Below, in pieces: positions 40,791 to 49,670 of a stretch of DNA of 64,000 nucleotides. The position numbers were made by a program, and so were the translations under genes. The stretch is taken from assembly GCF_006540305.1 (NCBI RefSeq), contig NZ_BJOR01000001.1, forward strand, positions 3,844,001 to 3,908,000, written 5' to 3'. Numbering within the stretch: position 1 is the stretch's first letter; each line of letters opens with the position of its first letter. The stretch comes from Streptomyces sp. 6-11-2. GTDB lineage: Bacteria; Actinomycetota; Actinomycetes; Streptomycetales; Streptomycetaceae. The notes under the pieces are model-generated. The model was not told the origin of the DNA and searched no databases. It worked only from the letters and a program-made list of their open reading frames with translations.

Positions 40791-41233
40791 AGACCCCGCA
40801 CGTCCTTCTCACCCTCCTTGATGGAGACCAGCGTCGAGTTGCCGCTGGCGCCGTACTGGGCGTTGAAGAAGACGCTGCCCGGGATCGTGCGGTAGGTCTT
40901 GGTGCTGGAGTCGGTCAGCGGCTGACCGTTCATCAGGATGGTCCAGCCCGTGTCCGCGATCTTCGGGTCGACCCCGAAGCGCACGGTCTCGTCCGGGTCG
41001 ACCTTGATCGTCTTGATGTCCTTGGACTTGAGGCACTTGGCCAGGTCGGCGGTCTTGATCGCGTTGCCGTCGTTGTAGCAGTTGGCTTCCGAGCTCACCG
41101 AGGAGCTGCCGACGGTGATCGTGGACAGGGGGGTCGGCTTGGAACAGGCCGACAGGACGAGCAGTCCGGCGGAAACGGCGCCGGCAGCGGCGACGGCGCG
41201 GCGGCGTCGCACGGCGGAATGCAGCGTGGTCAT
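40760..41233 (-). CDS. DUF2771-like lipoprotein
   Basis: A 157-residue lipoprotein: signal peptide with a VSAGLLVLSAC lipobox (Cys at about residue 30), then a small beta-rich domain (IKTIKVDPDETVRFGVDPKIADTGW, TYRTIPGSVFFNAQYG, LVSIKEGEKDVRGLWSFKL). This matches the actinobacterial DUF2771 family. It precedes mqnB in the same direction and overlaps it. The role is unknown; a menaquinone-linked role is only a contextual guess. Confidence 0.85.
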   Translation of the reverse strand: MTTLHSAVRRRRAVAAAGAVSAGLLVLSACSKPTPLSTITVGSSSVSSEANCYNDGNAIKTADLAKCLKSKDIKTIKVDPDETVRFGVDPKIADTGWTILMNGQPLTDSSTKTYRTIPGSVFFNAQYGASGNSTLVSIKEGEKDVRGLWSFKLTKNS

Positions 41234-41310
41234 GGCCGAAGGCTATCGGGCGCGCCCGCCTGCCCGCCCACGCGGGGGTGCGGGCGTGGCAGATGGCCGC
41301 GGCGCGGGCC

Positions 41311-42783
41311 TCATGCCACCCGGGGCCGCGTGGTGCCCCCGTGCCGGGCCGAGGCCAGCAGACCACGGACGGTGGGCAGCCAGCCGGCGGCCACGAGCCC
41401 GGCGCCCACCGACAGGCCCAGCACGCCGTTGAGCGGCAGCACGATGCCGATCGCGCCGCCGAGCACCCAGGCCACCTGGAGCAGTGTCTCGGAGCGGGCG
41501 AACGCCGACGTCCGCACCGGCTCGGGCACGTCCCGCTGGATCAGCGCGTCCAGGGACAGCTTGGCCAGTGCCTGCCCGAAGCCGGCGATCGCGGCCAGGC
41601 AGGCCACCAGGAAGGCGCCGAAGAAGACCGCGGCCGTGACCGCCGCGCCCAGCACGATGGCGACGACGGTCACGATGATGATCTCGGGCGCGCGCGATCT
41701 CAGCCAGGCCCCGACCGCGGTGCCCAGGGCGTTGCCGGCGCCCGCCGCGACGCCCACGATGCCCAGCGAGACCGCCGCGCTCTCGCCGGTCAGCGGGTGC
41801 TCACGGAGCAGGAAGGCGAGGAAGAAGATCAGGAACCCGGACAGGCAGCGCAGCGCGGCGTTCGCGGCGAGGGCGTGCGTGACGGCCGTGCCGACGGTGC
41901 GCAGGCCGGGACGCTTCAGCGGCTTGCGGCGGGGGCCGCGCAGGTGCTGCTCGTCCGCGGCCAGCAGCGCCCGGTCCTCGCCCTTGGCCGAGTCGACCTT
42001 GGGCGGCAGGGCGAACGACAGGAACGTCCCCGCGACGAAGATCACGAAGGCGCCGTAGAGCGGCCAGCGCGCGCCGAGGGCCTGGAGGCCCGCGCCGATG
42101 GGCGCGGCCACGCCGGTGGCGAGCAGCCCGCCGAGGGTGACCCGTGAGTTCGCCTTGACCAGGGAGAAGCGGGGCGGCAGCAGCCGGGGTACGACGGCGC
42201 TTCTGACCACGCCGTACGCCTTGGAGGCGACCAGCACGCCGAGCGCCGCCGGATACAGCTCCAGGCTGCCGCTGGCGGCGGCGCCCGCGATGATCAGCGC
42301 GAGCAGGGCGCGGGCCAGCATCGCTGCGGCCATCGCGGCGCGGCGGCCGTGCGGGAGACGGTCGAGGAGGGGGCCGATCACGGGGGCGAGGACCGTGAAG
42401 GGGGCCATGGTGATGGCGAGGTACAACGCGACGCGGCCGCGGGCCTCGTCGGTGGGGACGGAGAAGAAGACGGTGGAGGCGAGCGCCACCGTGATCATCA
42501 CGTCGCCCGCGCCGTTCACCGCGTGCAGTTCGATCAGCCGGCCGAGACCGGACTCGCCGGCGCCGTGTGCGTTGGTCGCCCTGCGGATGCCGCGGACCGT
42601 TCCGGTCACGGGCAGATGCAGGGCACGCCCGACCGCGCGGACGGACCCGCCGAACCGGCCCGAACCGCTGCCCCGGCTGCTCCCCTTGACCCCCTTGTCC
42701 CCACCGACGCCGGTGGTTCCCGGGGGCGTCCTCGCGGCTGCCACCCCGTCATACTGCCCCGGAAACGGCACCGGTAGCGCCAT
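41311..42783 (-). CDS. MFS transporter-like membrane protein
   Basis: A 490-residue protein with about twelve hydrophobic segments and a cytoplasmic N-terminal tail of about 75 residues rich in Gly and Ser. Recognisable features are an MFS loop-like LLDRLPHGRRAAMAAAML after the third helix, SRVTLGGLLATGVAAPIGAGLQ, and a central basic loop (RGPRRKPLKRPG). It probably exports a small molecule. The substrate cannot be read. It lies upstream of the lipoprotein-mqnB-mqnD genes with a 77-bp gap, so it could be in the same transcript. Confidence 0.8.
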   Translation of the reverse strand: MALPVPFPGQYDGVAAARTPPGTTGVGGDKGVKGSSRGSGSGRFGGSVRAVGRALHLPVTGTVRGIRRATNAHGAGESGLGRLIELHAVNGAGDVMITVALASTVFFSVPTDEARGRVALYLAITMAPFTVLAPVIGPLLDRLPHGRRAAMAAAMLARALLALIIAGAAASGSLELYPAALGVLVASKAYGVVRSAVVPRLLPPRFSLVKANSRVTLGGLLATGVAAPIGAGLQALGARWPLYGAFVIFVAGTFLSFALPPKVDSAKGEDRALLAADEQHLRGPRRKPLKRPGLRTVGTAVTHALAANAALRCLSGFLIFFLAFLLREHPLTGESAAVSLGIVGVAAGAGNALGTAVGAWLRSRAPEIIIVTVVAIVLGAAVTAAVFFGAFLVACLAAIAGFGQALAKLSLDALIQRDVPEPVRTSAFARSETLLQVAWVLGGAIGIVLPLNGVLGLSVGAGLVAAGWLPTVRGLLASARHGGTTRPRVA

Positions 42784-43445
42784 GGCGGCACGGATGCGAC
42801 CAACCAGACACCCCTAAGGCACCCACCCGGCCCCGGCAGTCCCCACCCCCGACACCTTGACGCGACCACGCTTGCGGGGACGGGGTGTTTTCGGGCCCCG
42901 GACTTCGTCGCGCTTGCGGTGGCGGGGTGTTTTTCGGGCCCCGGGCTCGGTCGCGGCTGCGGCGGCCCGGGCCGGTGGATTGCCTTGGTCGCGCGCCGGG
43001 CGTCTCAGGGGGATGGTCCGGCTGTGGCTGTCCCCGGCGTGCTTGGCGCTGGACCCGGCCGCGGCCGGTGTCCGGGCGGGCTCGGTGCGGGTGCCGTGGT
43101 GTCTGCGGCGGCCGGGCTCCGGGCGTGGTCGGGAACGGGCTCGTGGCTCCGGTGGTGGGTTTGTCGCGGCGTGGGCCGGTGTTGGCGTGGTGGGAAAGTT
43201 CTGGTGCGGCGCGGTGAAGACAACGTCGGTGTAGGCCGAGCGGCGACGAGAAGGTAGCGTGCGTAGCGCGCCGTGGCGAACGTTCTCGACCGCGCGCCTT
43301 ACGGGCATACCGCAGAATGGATGACGTAGGTGCGCCCGAGCGCGATCGGGCGCGGACGTCGACGCGGTCCCAGGGTCCGCTCCGTCCGCCCCGCCGCCTT
43401 CAGGCCGGCGCACCCGAGAGACGGCGTAGGAGAGAAGCGATACCT
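42784..43445. other. Gene-free G-rich repetitive region before DUF3027 gene
   Basis: 662 bases. A repeated CTTGCGG(N)GGCGGGGTGTTTTCGGGCCCCGG pattern occurs twice near 42869-42903 and 42912-42955. From about 42960 to 43240 the upper strand is strongly G over C. Open frames here are Pro/Arg/Ala-rich and look like composition artefacts. No promoter boxes or RNA genes are evident. AGGAGAG at 43429-43435 precedes the DUF3027 start. Confidence 0.4.
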
Positions 43446-44372
43446 GTGAGCGCAGCGACCACGCGAAGCCGCACCCCCGACCGCCTGTGCGCCGAGGCCG
43501 TCGACCTCGCCCGGGCCGCGGCCGAGGAGGCGGCCGCGCCCGGTGTCGTCGGCGAGCACGCGGGAGTGCTTTCCGAGGGCGACCGGGTCGTCACGCACTT
43601 CTTCGAGTGCAAGGAGTTCGGATACCGGGGCTGGCGCTGGGCCGTCACCGTGGCCCGCGCCTCGCGCGCCAAGATCGTCACCCTGGACGAGGTCGTCCTG
43701 CTGCCCGGACCGGACGCGCTGCTCGCGCCCGAGTGGGTGCCGTGGAGCGAGCGCCTGCGCCCGGGCGACATGGGCCCCGGCGACCTGCTGCCCACCGACG
43801 CCGAGGACCTGCGGCTGGAGCCCGGCTACTCCGGCGAGGACGAGCCCGTGCCGAACGCCGCGGTCTCCCAGGAGATGGCCGACCTGGCGGAGGCGGAGGA
43901 CGCCGAGGTCACGGCGGGCCCGCCGAGGAACCTGTCCACCGTCCCGTCCCGCGGCTCGATCTCCGCGCTCGCCCAGGAACTGGGCATGCGCCGCGCCCGC
44001 GTCCTGTCCCGCTACGGCCTGCACGTGGCCGCCGACCGCTGGGAGGAGGGCTTCGGCGCGAAGACGCCGATGGCCCAGGCGGCCCCGGCGGCCTGCGTGA
44101 GCTGCGGCTTCCTGGTGCCGATCGGCGGTTCGCTGGGCCAGGCCTTCGGCGTGTGCGCCAACGAGTTCTCCCCGGCCGACGGCCATGTGGTCTCACTGAC
44201 GTACGGCTGCGGCGGCCACTCCGAGGCCGCGGTGATGCCCAAGCCCCCGCAGCCGCCCCCGCCGGTGATCGACGAGACGCGGGTGGACCCCTTCCCGCTG
44301 CGTCCGGCGCAGGACTCCGGCTCGGTGCCGGTGACCGGGGACGACGAGACCGCCGAACTGGGGCACTCCTAG
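43446..44372 (+). CDS. DUF3027 family protein
   Basis: A 308-residue soluble protein matching the actinobacterial DUF3027 family: a first domain of about 110 residues with FFECKEFGYRGWRWAVTVARA and VVLLPGPDALLAPEWVPWSERL, a linker, then a domain with LGMRRARVLSRYGLHVAADRW and a Cys-containing CVSCGFLVPIGGSLG. A VSLTYGCGGHSEA block and a Pro-rich end follow. The start is a GTG. The function is unknown. It precedes the sacsin-like gene on the same strand by about 100 bp. Confidence 0.88.
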   Translation: MSAATTRSRTPDRLCAEAVDLARAAAEEAAAPGVVGEHAGVLSEGDRVVTHFFECKEFGYRGWRWAVTVARASRAKIVTLDEVVLLPGPDALLAPEWVPWSERLRPGDMGPGDLLPTDAEDLRLEPGYSGEDEPVPNAAVSQEMADLAEAEDAEVTAGPPRNLSTVPSRGSISALAQELGMRRARVLSRYGLHVAADRWEEGFGAKTPMAQAAPAACVSCGFLVPIGGSLGQAFGVCANEFSPADGHVVSLTYGCGGHSEAAVMPKPPQPPPPVIDETRVDPFPLRPAQDSGSVPVTGDDETAELGHS

Positions 44373-44474
44373 GACCTGCCCCGCGACCGGTCCGGACCGG
44401 TCCGTCCGTCCGTCGGGCGAATGGCCTCTCCCCCGCGCGGTACCTTCGTCGTCACGCCGATGAGGAGAGTGAAC

Positions 44475-47400
44475 GTGAGCATGTTGGTGCAGCCGTCCGC
44501 CGGAGGCGATCCGTTCGGGACCGCGCGCCTGCGGCGCGGTGTGCTGGACGCCTGGGCCACCAGCCCGGCCCGGTTCCGTGAGGACGCCAACGCGGAGGAA
44601 GACCTCGTCCTCGGCGGCTACCGGGACCGGCTCGTCGTCGAGCTGGCGCAGAACGCCGCCGACGCCGCCGCCCGCGCGGGCGTGCCAGGCCGGCTGCGGC
44701 TCACCCTGCGCGACGGCGTGCTGCTCGCCGCCAACACCGGCGCCCCGCTCGACGCGGCCGGCGTGGAGTCGCTGGCCACGCTCCGGGCCTCCGCCAAGCG
44801 CGACGCCCGCGACAGCGCCGTCGGCCGCTTCGGCGTCGGCTTCGCCGCCGTCCTCGCGGTCACCGACGAGCCCGCCGTCGTCGGCCGGCACGGCGGTGTC
44901 CGCTGGTCGCTGGCCGAGGCCCGCGCGCTGGCGGAGGACACCGCCCGGCACAGCCCCGGCCTCGGCGACGAGATCCGCCGCCGCGAAGGACACGTACCGC
45001 TGCTGCGGCTGCCGTTCGCCGCCGAGGGCACCGCGCCCGACCCCTACGACACGGTCGTCATCCTGCGGCTGCGCGACGCGGCCGCCGCCGACCTCGCCGA
45101 ACGCCTCCTGCACGCCGTCGACGACGCCCTGCTCCTCGCCCTGCCCGGGCTGGAGGAGGTCGTCATCGAGATCGGCGACACCGCGCCGCGCACCCTGCGC
45201 CGCCGCACCGAGGGCGCCCTGACGGTCGTGGAGGACACCCGCGAGGGCACGACCCGCTGGCGTACCGCGGGCGCGCACGGCCCGCTGACCCCGGAACTCC
45301 TCGCCGACCGCCCGGTGGAGGAGCGCCTGCGCCCGCACTGGTCGGTCACCTGGGCCGTCCCCGTGGACGCCGACGGCACCCCGGCCGGCCCCCGCACCAG
45401 CCCCGTCGTCCACGCCCCCACCCCCAGCGACGAACCCCTCGGCGTGCCGGCCCTGCTCATCGCCTCGTTCCCGCTGGACAGCACCCGCCGCCACGCCGCG
45501 CCCGGCCCGCTCACCGACTTCCTCGTGCAGCGCGCGGCCGACGCCTACGCCGAACTCCTCGCCGACTGGCGGCCGGTGACCGAGGGCGTCATCGGCCTCG
45601 TGCCCGGCCCGCTGGGCAAGGGCGAACTGGACGGCGCGCTGCGGCAGGCCATTCTCGACCGGCTGCCGCGCACCTCCTTCCTGCCGCCCGCGGTCGTGGC
45701 CGCCGCCCATCAGGACGACGACTCCGACCTGCCCGAATCCCTCCGCCCCCGGGACGCCGAGGTGGTCGAGGGCGCGGGCGCCGACACCGTGCGCGTGCTC
45801 GCCGAGGTGCTGCCCACCCTGCTGCCCGCCGGACTTGAACGGCGCGTGGAGCTGCGCACGCTGGGCGTGGCCCGCCTGCCGCTGACCGACGCCGTCGACC
45901 GGCTGGCCGGCCTGGAGAAGGAGCCCGGCTGGTGGCGGCGGCTGTACGACAGCCTCGCGGGCGTCGACCCCGACCGTCTCTCCGGGCTGCCGGTGCCGCT
46001 GGCCGACAGCCGTACGACCATCGGGCCCCGGCAGGTCCTGCTGCCCGTGGCCGGTGCCGCCCTCACCGACCCGGAGGTGCTGGCCCGGCTCGGTCTGAAG
46101 GTCGCGCACCCGGACGCCGTGCATCCCCTCCTGGAGAAGCTCGGCGCCCTGCCCGCGACGCCGCGTGCCGTGCTCACGACCCCGCAGGTGCGGGCCGCCG
46201 TCGCCGCCTCCCTCGACGAGGACACCGGCGGATGGGACGAGGACACCCCGGACGCCGAGGAACTCGCCGACACCGTTCTCGCGCTGGTCGGGGAGGCCGG
46301 ACTCGAACCCGGTGAGGAGCCCTGGCTCGGCGCGCTCGCCCTGCCCGACGAGGACGGCGAACTCGCCCCGGCCGGCGAACTCGTCCTGCCCGGCGGCCCG
46401 TTCGCCCGTCTCATGCGCGAGGGCGAACTCCCGGCGGTGGACGCGGAGCTGGCCGGGAAGTGGGGTGAGCAGCCGCTCGCCGCGTGCGGTGTGCTCGCGA
46501 ACTTCGCCCTGGTGCGGGCCACGGACGTCGTCCTCGACCCGGACGAACTCGATCCGCGGGACGGGGACTTCCCCGAGCCGGACGACCCCGGGCTGCTCGA
46601 CGCGGTCGACGTGTGGTGCGAGGACCTGCTCGACCGGTTCCCGGACACGCCCGTGCCGCCGGTCGCCACCGAGATCGTCGCCGTGCGCGACCTGGACCTC
46701 GTCGACGACGACCAGTGGCCCCGGGCCCTCGCGCTGCTCGCCCGGCCGCCGCTGCGGGACGCGCTCACCCAGCCGGTGCGGATCCTGCTGCCCGACGGCA
46801 CCCACGAGATCGTCCGGCCGTACACCGCCTGGTGGCTGCGCGGGCACCCGGTGCTCGGCGGGCGCCGCCCGGCCGGTCTGCGCGCCGCCGGGTCCGACCC
46901 GCTCCTGCGCGGCCTGTACGAGGAGGCCGACGCCACCGGCTTCGACGACGAGCAGGTGCTGCGGGCACTCGGCGTGCGCACGAGCGTCGCCGCCCTGCTG
47001 GGGGAACCGGGCGGCGCCGCGGAGTTGCTGGAACGGCTCGCCGACCCGGAGCGTCCCGTGACGTCCGCCCAACTGCACGCCCTGTACGGCGCGCTGGCCG
47101 AGCTCGACCCGGAACAGGTGACCCTGCCGGACGAGGTGCGGGCCGTGGTCGACGGCCGGGTGGAGGTCGTGGACGCCGCCGACGCCGTGGTGTGCGACTC
47201 CCCGGACCTGCTGCCCTTCACCGAGGGTGTCCCTCTGCTGCCCGTACGGCCCGCGCTGGCCGACGAGTTGGCCGAGCTGTTCCAGGTGCGGCGGCTGAGC
47301 GAGTCCGTCACCGGCGGGATCGACTCCGAGGGCACCGAGCACGACGTACCGGAGCCGGTGCGGGTGCTTCTCGGCCCGCGCACCCCGCGCACCTACGTCG

Positions 47401-47603
47401 AGCACGAGGAACTGGTCGTCGACGGAACCGCGCTGGACTGGCGGCTGACCTCCGACGGCGTCCTGCACGCCGCCACCCTGGAGGGCGTGGCCGCCGGCCT
47501 AGCCTGGGCGTCGGGCCAGTGGCCGCGCCGCTTCGAGGTCGCGGCACTTCTGGAGGACCCGTCCCGGACGGAGGAACTGGCCCGGGACCGCTGGTTCGAC
47601 TGA
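44475..47603 (+). CDS. Sacsin-like protein with N-terminal GHKL (Hsp90-type) ATPase domain
   Basis: A 1,042-residue protein. The GTG at 44475 has AGGAGAG five bases upstream; the frame also has ATG at 44460 and 44481. Residues about 40-170 carry GHKL motifs: the N-box VVELAQNAADAAAR, GVLLAANTGAPLD (G1-type loop) and GRFGVGFAAVL (G2-type loop). These resemble sacsin, Hsp90 and MutL ATP sites. The rest is a long alpha/beta region without transmembrane segments. Large sacsin-like proteins occur in many actinobacteria and are thought to be chaperone- or repair-related. No function is demonstrated that I know of. Confidence 0.85.
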   Translation: MSMLVQPSAGGDPFGTARLRRGVLDAWATSPARFREDANAEEDLVLGGYRDRLVVELAQNAADAAARAGVPGRLRLTLRDGVLLAANTGAPLDAAGVESLATLRASAKRDARDSAVGRFGVGFAAVLAVTDEPAVVGRHGGVRWSLAEARALAEDTARHSPGLGDEIRRREGHVPLLRLPFAAEGTAPDPYDTVVILRLRDAAAADLAERLLHAVDDALLLALPGLEEVVIEIGDTAPRTLRRRTEGALTVVEDTREGTTRWRTAGAHGPLTPELLADRPVEERLRPHWSVTWAVPVDADGTPAGPRTSPVVHAPTPSDEPLGVPALLIASFPLDSTRRHAAPGPLTDFLVQRAADAYAELLADWRPVTEGVIGLVPGPLGKGELDGALRQAILDRLPRTSFLPPAVVAAAHQDDDSDLPESLRPRDAEVVEGAGADTVRVLAEVLPTLLPAGLERRVELRTLGVARLPLTDAVDRLAGLEKEPGWWRRLYDSLAGVDPDRLSGLPVPLADSRTTIGPRQVLLPVAGAALTDPEVLARLGLKVAHPDAVHPLLEKLGALPATPRAVLTTPQVRAAVAASLDEDTGGWDEDTPDAEELADTVLALVGEAGLEPGEEPWLGALALPDEDGELAPAGELVLPGGPFARLMREGELPAVDAELAGKWGEQPLAACGVLANFALVRATDVVLDPDELDPRDGDFPEPDDPGLLDAVDVWCEDLLDRFPDTPVPPVATEIVAVRDLDLVDDDQWPRALALLARPPLRDALTQPVRILLPDGTHEIVRPYTAWWLRGHPVLGGRRPAGLRAAGSDPLLRGLYEEADATGFDDEQVLRALGVRTSVAALLGEPGGAAELLERLADPERPVTSAQLHALYGALAELDPEQVTLPDEVRAVVDGRVEVVDAADAVVCDSPDLLPFTEGVPLLPVRPALADELAELFQVRRLSESVTGGIDSEGTEHDVPEPVRVLLGPRTPRTYVEHEELVVDGTALDWRLTSDGVLHAATLEGVAAGLAWASGQWPRRFEVAALLEDPSRTEELARDRWFD

Positions 47604-47681
47604 GACGCCTGCGCCGCGCGGCCGCGCCGTGACAAAGCGGACGGCTCCCCGCGGCGGGTTGCGCCACCTCGAACCAGACCC

Positions 47682-47690
47682 GTATACCAA
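47682..47690. promoter_or_regulatory. Putative GntR operator, site 1 (regulator gene)
   Basis: GTATACCAA, 31 bp before the GntR start, is one of four related sites (TTGGTATACCAA-like). The palindromic centre GTATAC is intact, but the left arm is CCC rather than TTG. It suggests autoregulation. Confidence 0.5.
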
Positions 47691-47721
47691 ATAGTCGCGC
47701 TTCCCGTGGGACACTGAGGGC

Positions 47722-48360
47722 ATGGCAGGGTCTGGGGAGTTCCAGCCGGAGTCCGAGCGGGTCACGCGGCAACTCCGGGACGACATTCTCGATGGTGTTC
47801 GCAAGCCCGGGAGCAAGCTCGTCGAACGCGAGCTGGCGGCGCAGATGGGCGTGAGCAGGGTGCCCGTCCGCGACGCTCTGCGCGTGCTCGTCGCCGAGGG
47901 TCTGGTCACGCCGAGGCCACGCACCTGGGCGGTCGTCCGGGAGTTCACGTCATCGGACATCGCGGATCTGAACGAGGTCCGCGGGGCCCTGGAGGCCCTG
48001 ACCTTCCGGCTCGCCGCTCAACGGCGCCACCGCGCCGGCCTCGACCGGCTCCGCTCCAACCTGCAGGAAGAGCTGAAGGCCGCCTGTGCGGGGGACGGCG
48101 TTCGCGCCCGGCGTGCGGCGGCGGACTTTCATGAGACCGTCACATCGATGGCCGCCAACGAACTGCTGAGCGAGCTGGAGAGCACCTTCCGCAGCCGGAT
48201 GCGGTGGCTGCTGGGACAGCACGACGACCTCATGGCGATCGCGCGGGAGCACGAGGCCCTTTACGCCGCGATCGCGGACCGGAACGTCGCGCTCGTCGAC
48301 GAACTGGTCGCCAAGCACCTGGAGAACAGCCGGCACGCGATCGTCGCCCACCACGGGTGA
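47722..48360 (+). CDS. GntR-family transcriptional regulator (FCD subfamily)
   Basis: A 212-residue regulator. The N-terminal winged helix is LVERELAAQMGVSRVPVRDALRVLVAEGLV (about residues 33-62). The C-terminal FCD domain has a metal-binding pattern DFHETV, then HEALYAAI and HLENSRHAIVAHH. It starts the catabolic island and reads toward the first amidohydrolase gene, 57 bp downstream. The four GGTATACC-type sites at the island's promoters are the likely binding sites; FadR-type regulators bind such short palindromes. The effector is unknown, presumably the island's substrate. Confidence 0.92.
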   Translation: MAGSGEFQPESERVTRQLRDDILDGVRKPGSKLVERELAAQMGVSRVPVRDALRVLVAEGLVTPRPRTWAVVREFTSSDIADLNEVRGALEALTFRLAAQRRHRAGLDRLRSNLQEELKAACAGDGVRARRAAADFHETVTSMAANELLSELESTFRSRMRWLLGQHDDLMAIAREHEALYAAIADRNVALVDELVAKHLENSRHAIVAHHG

Positions 48361-48401
48361 TCCGTGCGGCCGGACGGCCAAGGGCCCAGCCCTCGCGTTT
48401 C

Positions 48402-48409
48402 GGTATACC
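48402..48409. promoter_or_regulatory. Putative GntR operator, site 2 (amidohydrolase 1)
   Basis: The perfect palindrome GGTATACC ends eight bases before the ATG at 48418. Bound protein would cover the start codon region, so it should repress that gene. Confidence 0.6.
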
Positions 48410-48417
48410 ATTTTTGA

Positions 48418-49605
48418 ATGGCTGATCTGATACTGACCAATGTCCGACCCTGGGGCATGAAGGCCGTCGACATCGTCGTCTCCGGTGGGGAGATCCGCGA
48501 TCTGGTGCCCGCCGGTGCCGCGAGCGAACCCGGCGAGCGGGTGGACGGCGGCGGGCTGCTCGCCCTGCCCGGCTTCATCAACGCACACGCCCACGTGGAC
48601 AAGAGCTGGTGGGGCCGGCCGTGGGTGTCCTACGGCGGCGAGCCGACCACGCTGGGCCGGATCGCGCACGAACGAGCCGAGCGGGACGCGCTCGGCATTC
48701 CCAGCGTGGCCAACAGCCTCACGGTGCTGAGGGAGTTCCTGCGGCACGGCGTCACCGCGGTGCGCAGCCACGTCGACGTCGACCTCGGAGTCGGCCTGCG
48801 GGGGATCGACGCCGTCCGCGAGGCGGTGGACGCACTCGGCGGCGCGATCGAGGTGGAGATCGTCGCGTTCCCGCAGGACGGGGTGGTCCGCCGCCCCGGT
48901 GTCCTGGAGCTGCTGGACCAGGCGGCGGCGAACGGTGCGGCCAGTATCGGCGGACTCGATCCGGCGGCGATCGACCGCGATCCGGTGAAGCAGCTCGACG
49001 GGCTGTTCGACATCGCCGAGCGGCGCGGGGTCGGTATCGACATCCACCTGCACGACGGGGGCGCGTTGGGCGCCTTCCAGTTCGAGCTCATCGCCGACCG
49101 CACTCGCCGCGCGGGGCTGCGGGGGAAGGTCAACGTCTCCCATGGCTTCGCCCTCGGGGAGCTGCCTCCGGAGCGGCAGGCCGAACTGCTCGACGAGCTG
49201 GCCGAGGCAGGCGTCTCCTGGTCGACGGTCGCCCCGGTGCGCGTGGCGCCACTGCCCTGGCGCGGGATGCGGGACCGTGGGATGCCGGTGGGTCTTGGCA
49301 CCGACGGGATCCGCGACCTGTGGTCGCCGTTCGGCGACGGCGATCTGCTGCGCGTGGCCCTGGATTTCGCGCGACTGCACGGTATGCGGACCGACGAGGA
49401 CCTCGCCTACGCGGTGGAACTCGCCACCACCCGCGCGGCGGGCTTCGTGCACCGGGGCGTCCACGACCTCGCGGCGGGCGCACCCGCGGACATCGTGCTG
49501 ATCGACGCCGAGAACGTGCAGGACGCCCTGATGCGGGCCCCTCGGCGTGAACTCGTGATGTCCGGCGGAAGCGTGGTGGTCCAGGGCGGCGAGCTGCTGG
49601 TCTAG
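48418..49605 (+). CDS. Amidohydrolase, cytosine deaminase-like (first of three)
   Basis: A 395-residue metal-dependent hydrolase. It has the metal ligands GFINAHAHVD (HxH), DIHLHDGG, VNVSHGFALGE and the catalytic Asp in LGTDGIRDLWSPFGDGDLL, the same arrangement as bacterial cytosine deaminase. Related enzymes act on pyrimidines, hydantoins, triazines and isoguanine-type rings. It is clearly related to the neighbouring protein at 49671-50882 (shared DRDP, DIHLH, GKV-SH and DL/DY-WSP blocks). The substrate is probably a cyclic amide imported by the adjoining ABC transporter. Confidence 0.88.
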   Translation: MADLILTNVRPWGMKAVDIVVSGGEIRDLVPAGAASEPGERVDGGGLLALPGFINAHAHVDKSWWGRPWVSYGGEPTTLGRIAHERAERDALGIPSVANSLTVLREFLRHGVTAVRSHVDVDLGVGLRGIDAVREAVDALGGAIEVEIVAFPQDGVVRRPGVLELLDQAAANGAASIGGLDPAAIDRDPVKQLDGLFDIAERRGVGIDIHLHDGGALGAFQFELIADRTRRAGLRGKVNVSHGFALGELPPERQAELLDELAEAGVSWSTVAPVRVAPLPWRGMRDRGMPVGLGTDGIRDLWSPFGDGDLLRVALDFARLHGMRTDEDLAYAVELATTRAAGFVHRGVHDLAAGAPADIVLIDAENVQDALMRAPRRELVMSGGSVVVQGGELLV

Positions 49606-49623
49606 GGCGGCGGGTCCGGACGT

Positions 49624-49657
49624 ATCGCCCTGAGAGGTGCCCACCTCTCAGGGCGAT
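49624..49657. terminator. Bidirectional terminator between convergent amidohydrolase genes
   Basis: ATCGCCCTGAGAGGTG (49624-49639) is a perfect inverted copy of CACCTCTCAGGGCGAT (49642-49657), a 16-bp palindrome with a 2-base centre. It lies 19 bases after one stop and 14 before the other and should stop both transcripts. Confidence 0.85.
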
Positions 49658-49670
49658 GACGTGCGCGGGC

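Noticed and set aside
42814..43413. Minus-strand open frame of about 200 codons
   Set aside because: It is Pro/Thr/Arg-rich, has no family features and sits in the G-rich repetitive region; likely not coding.
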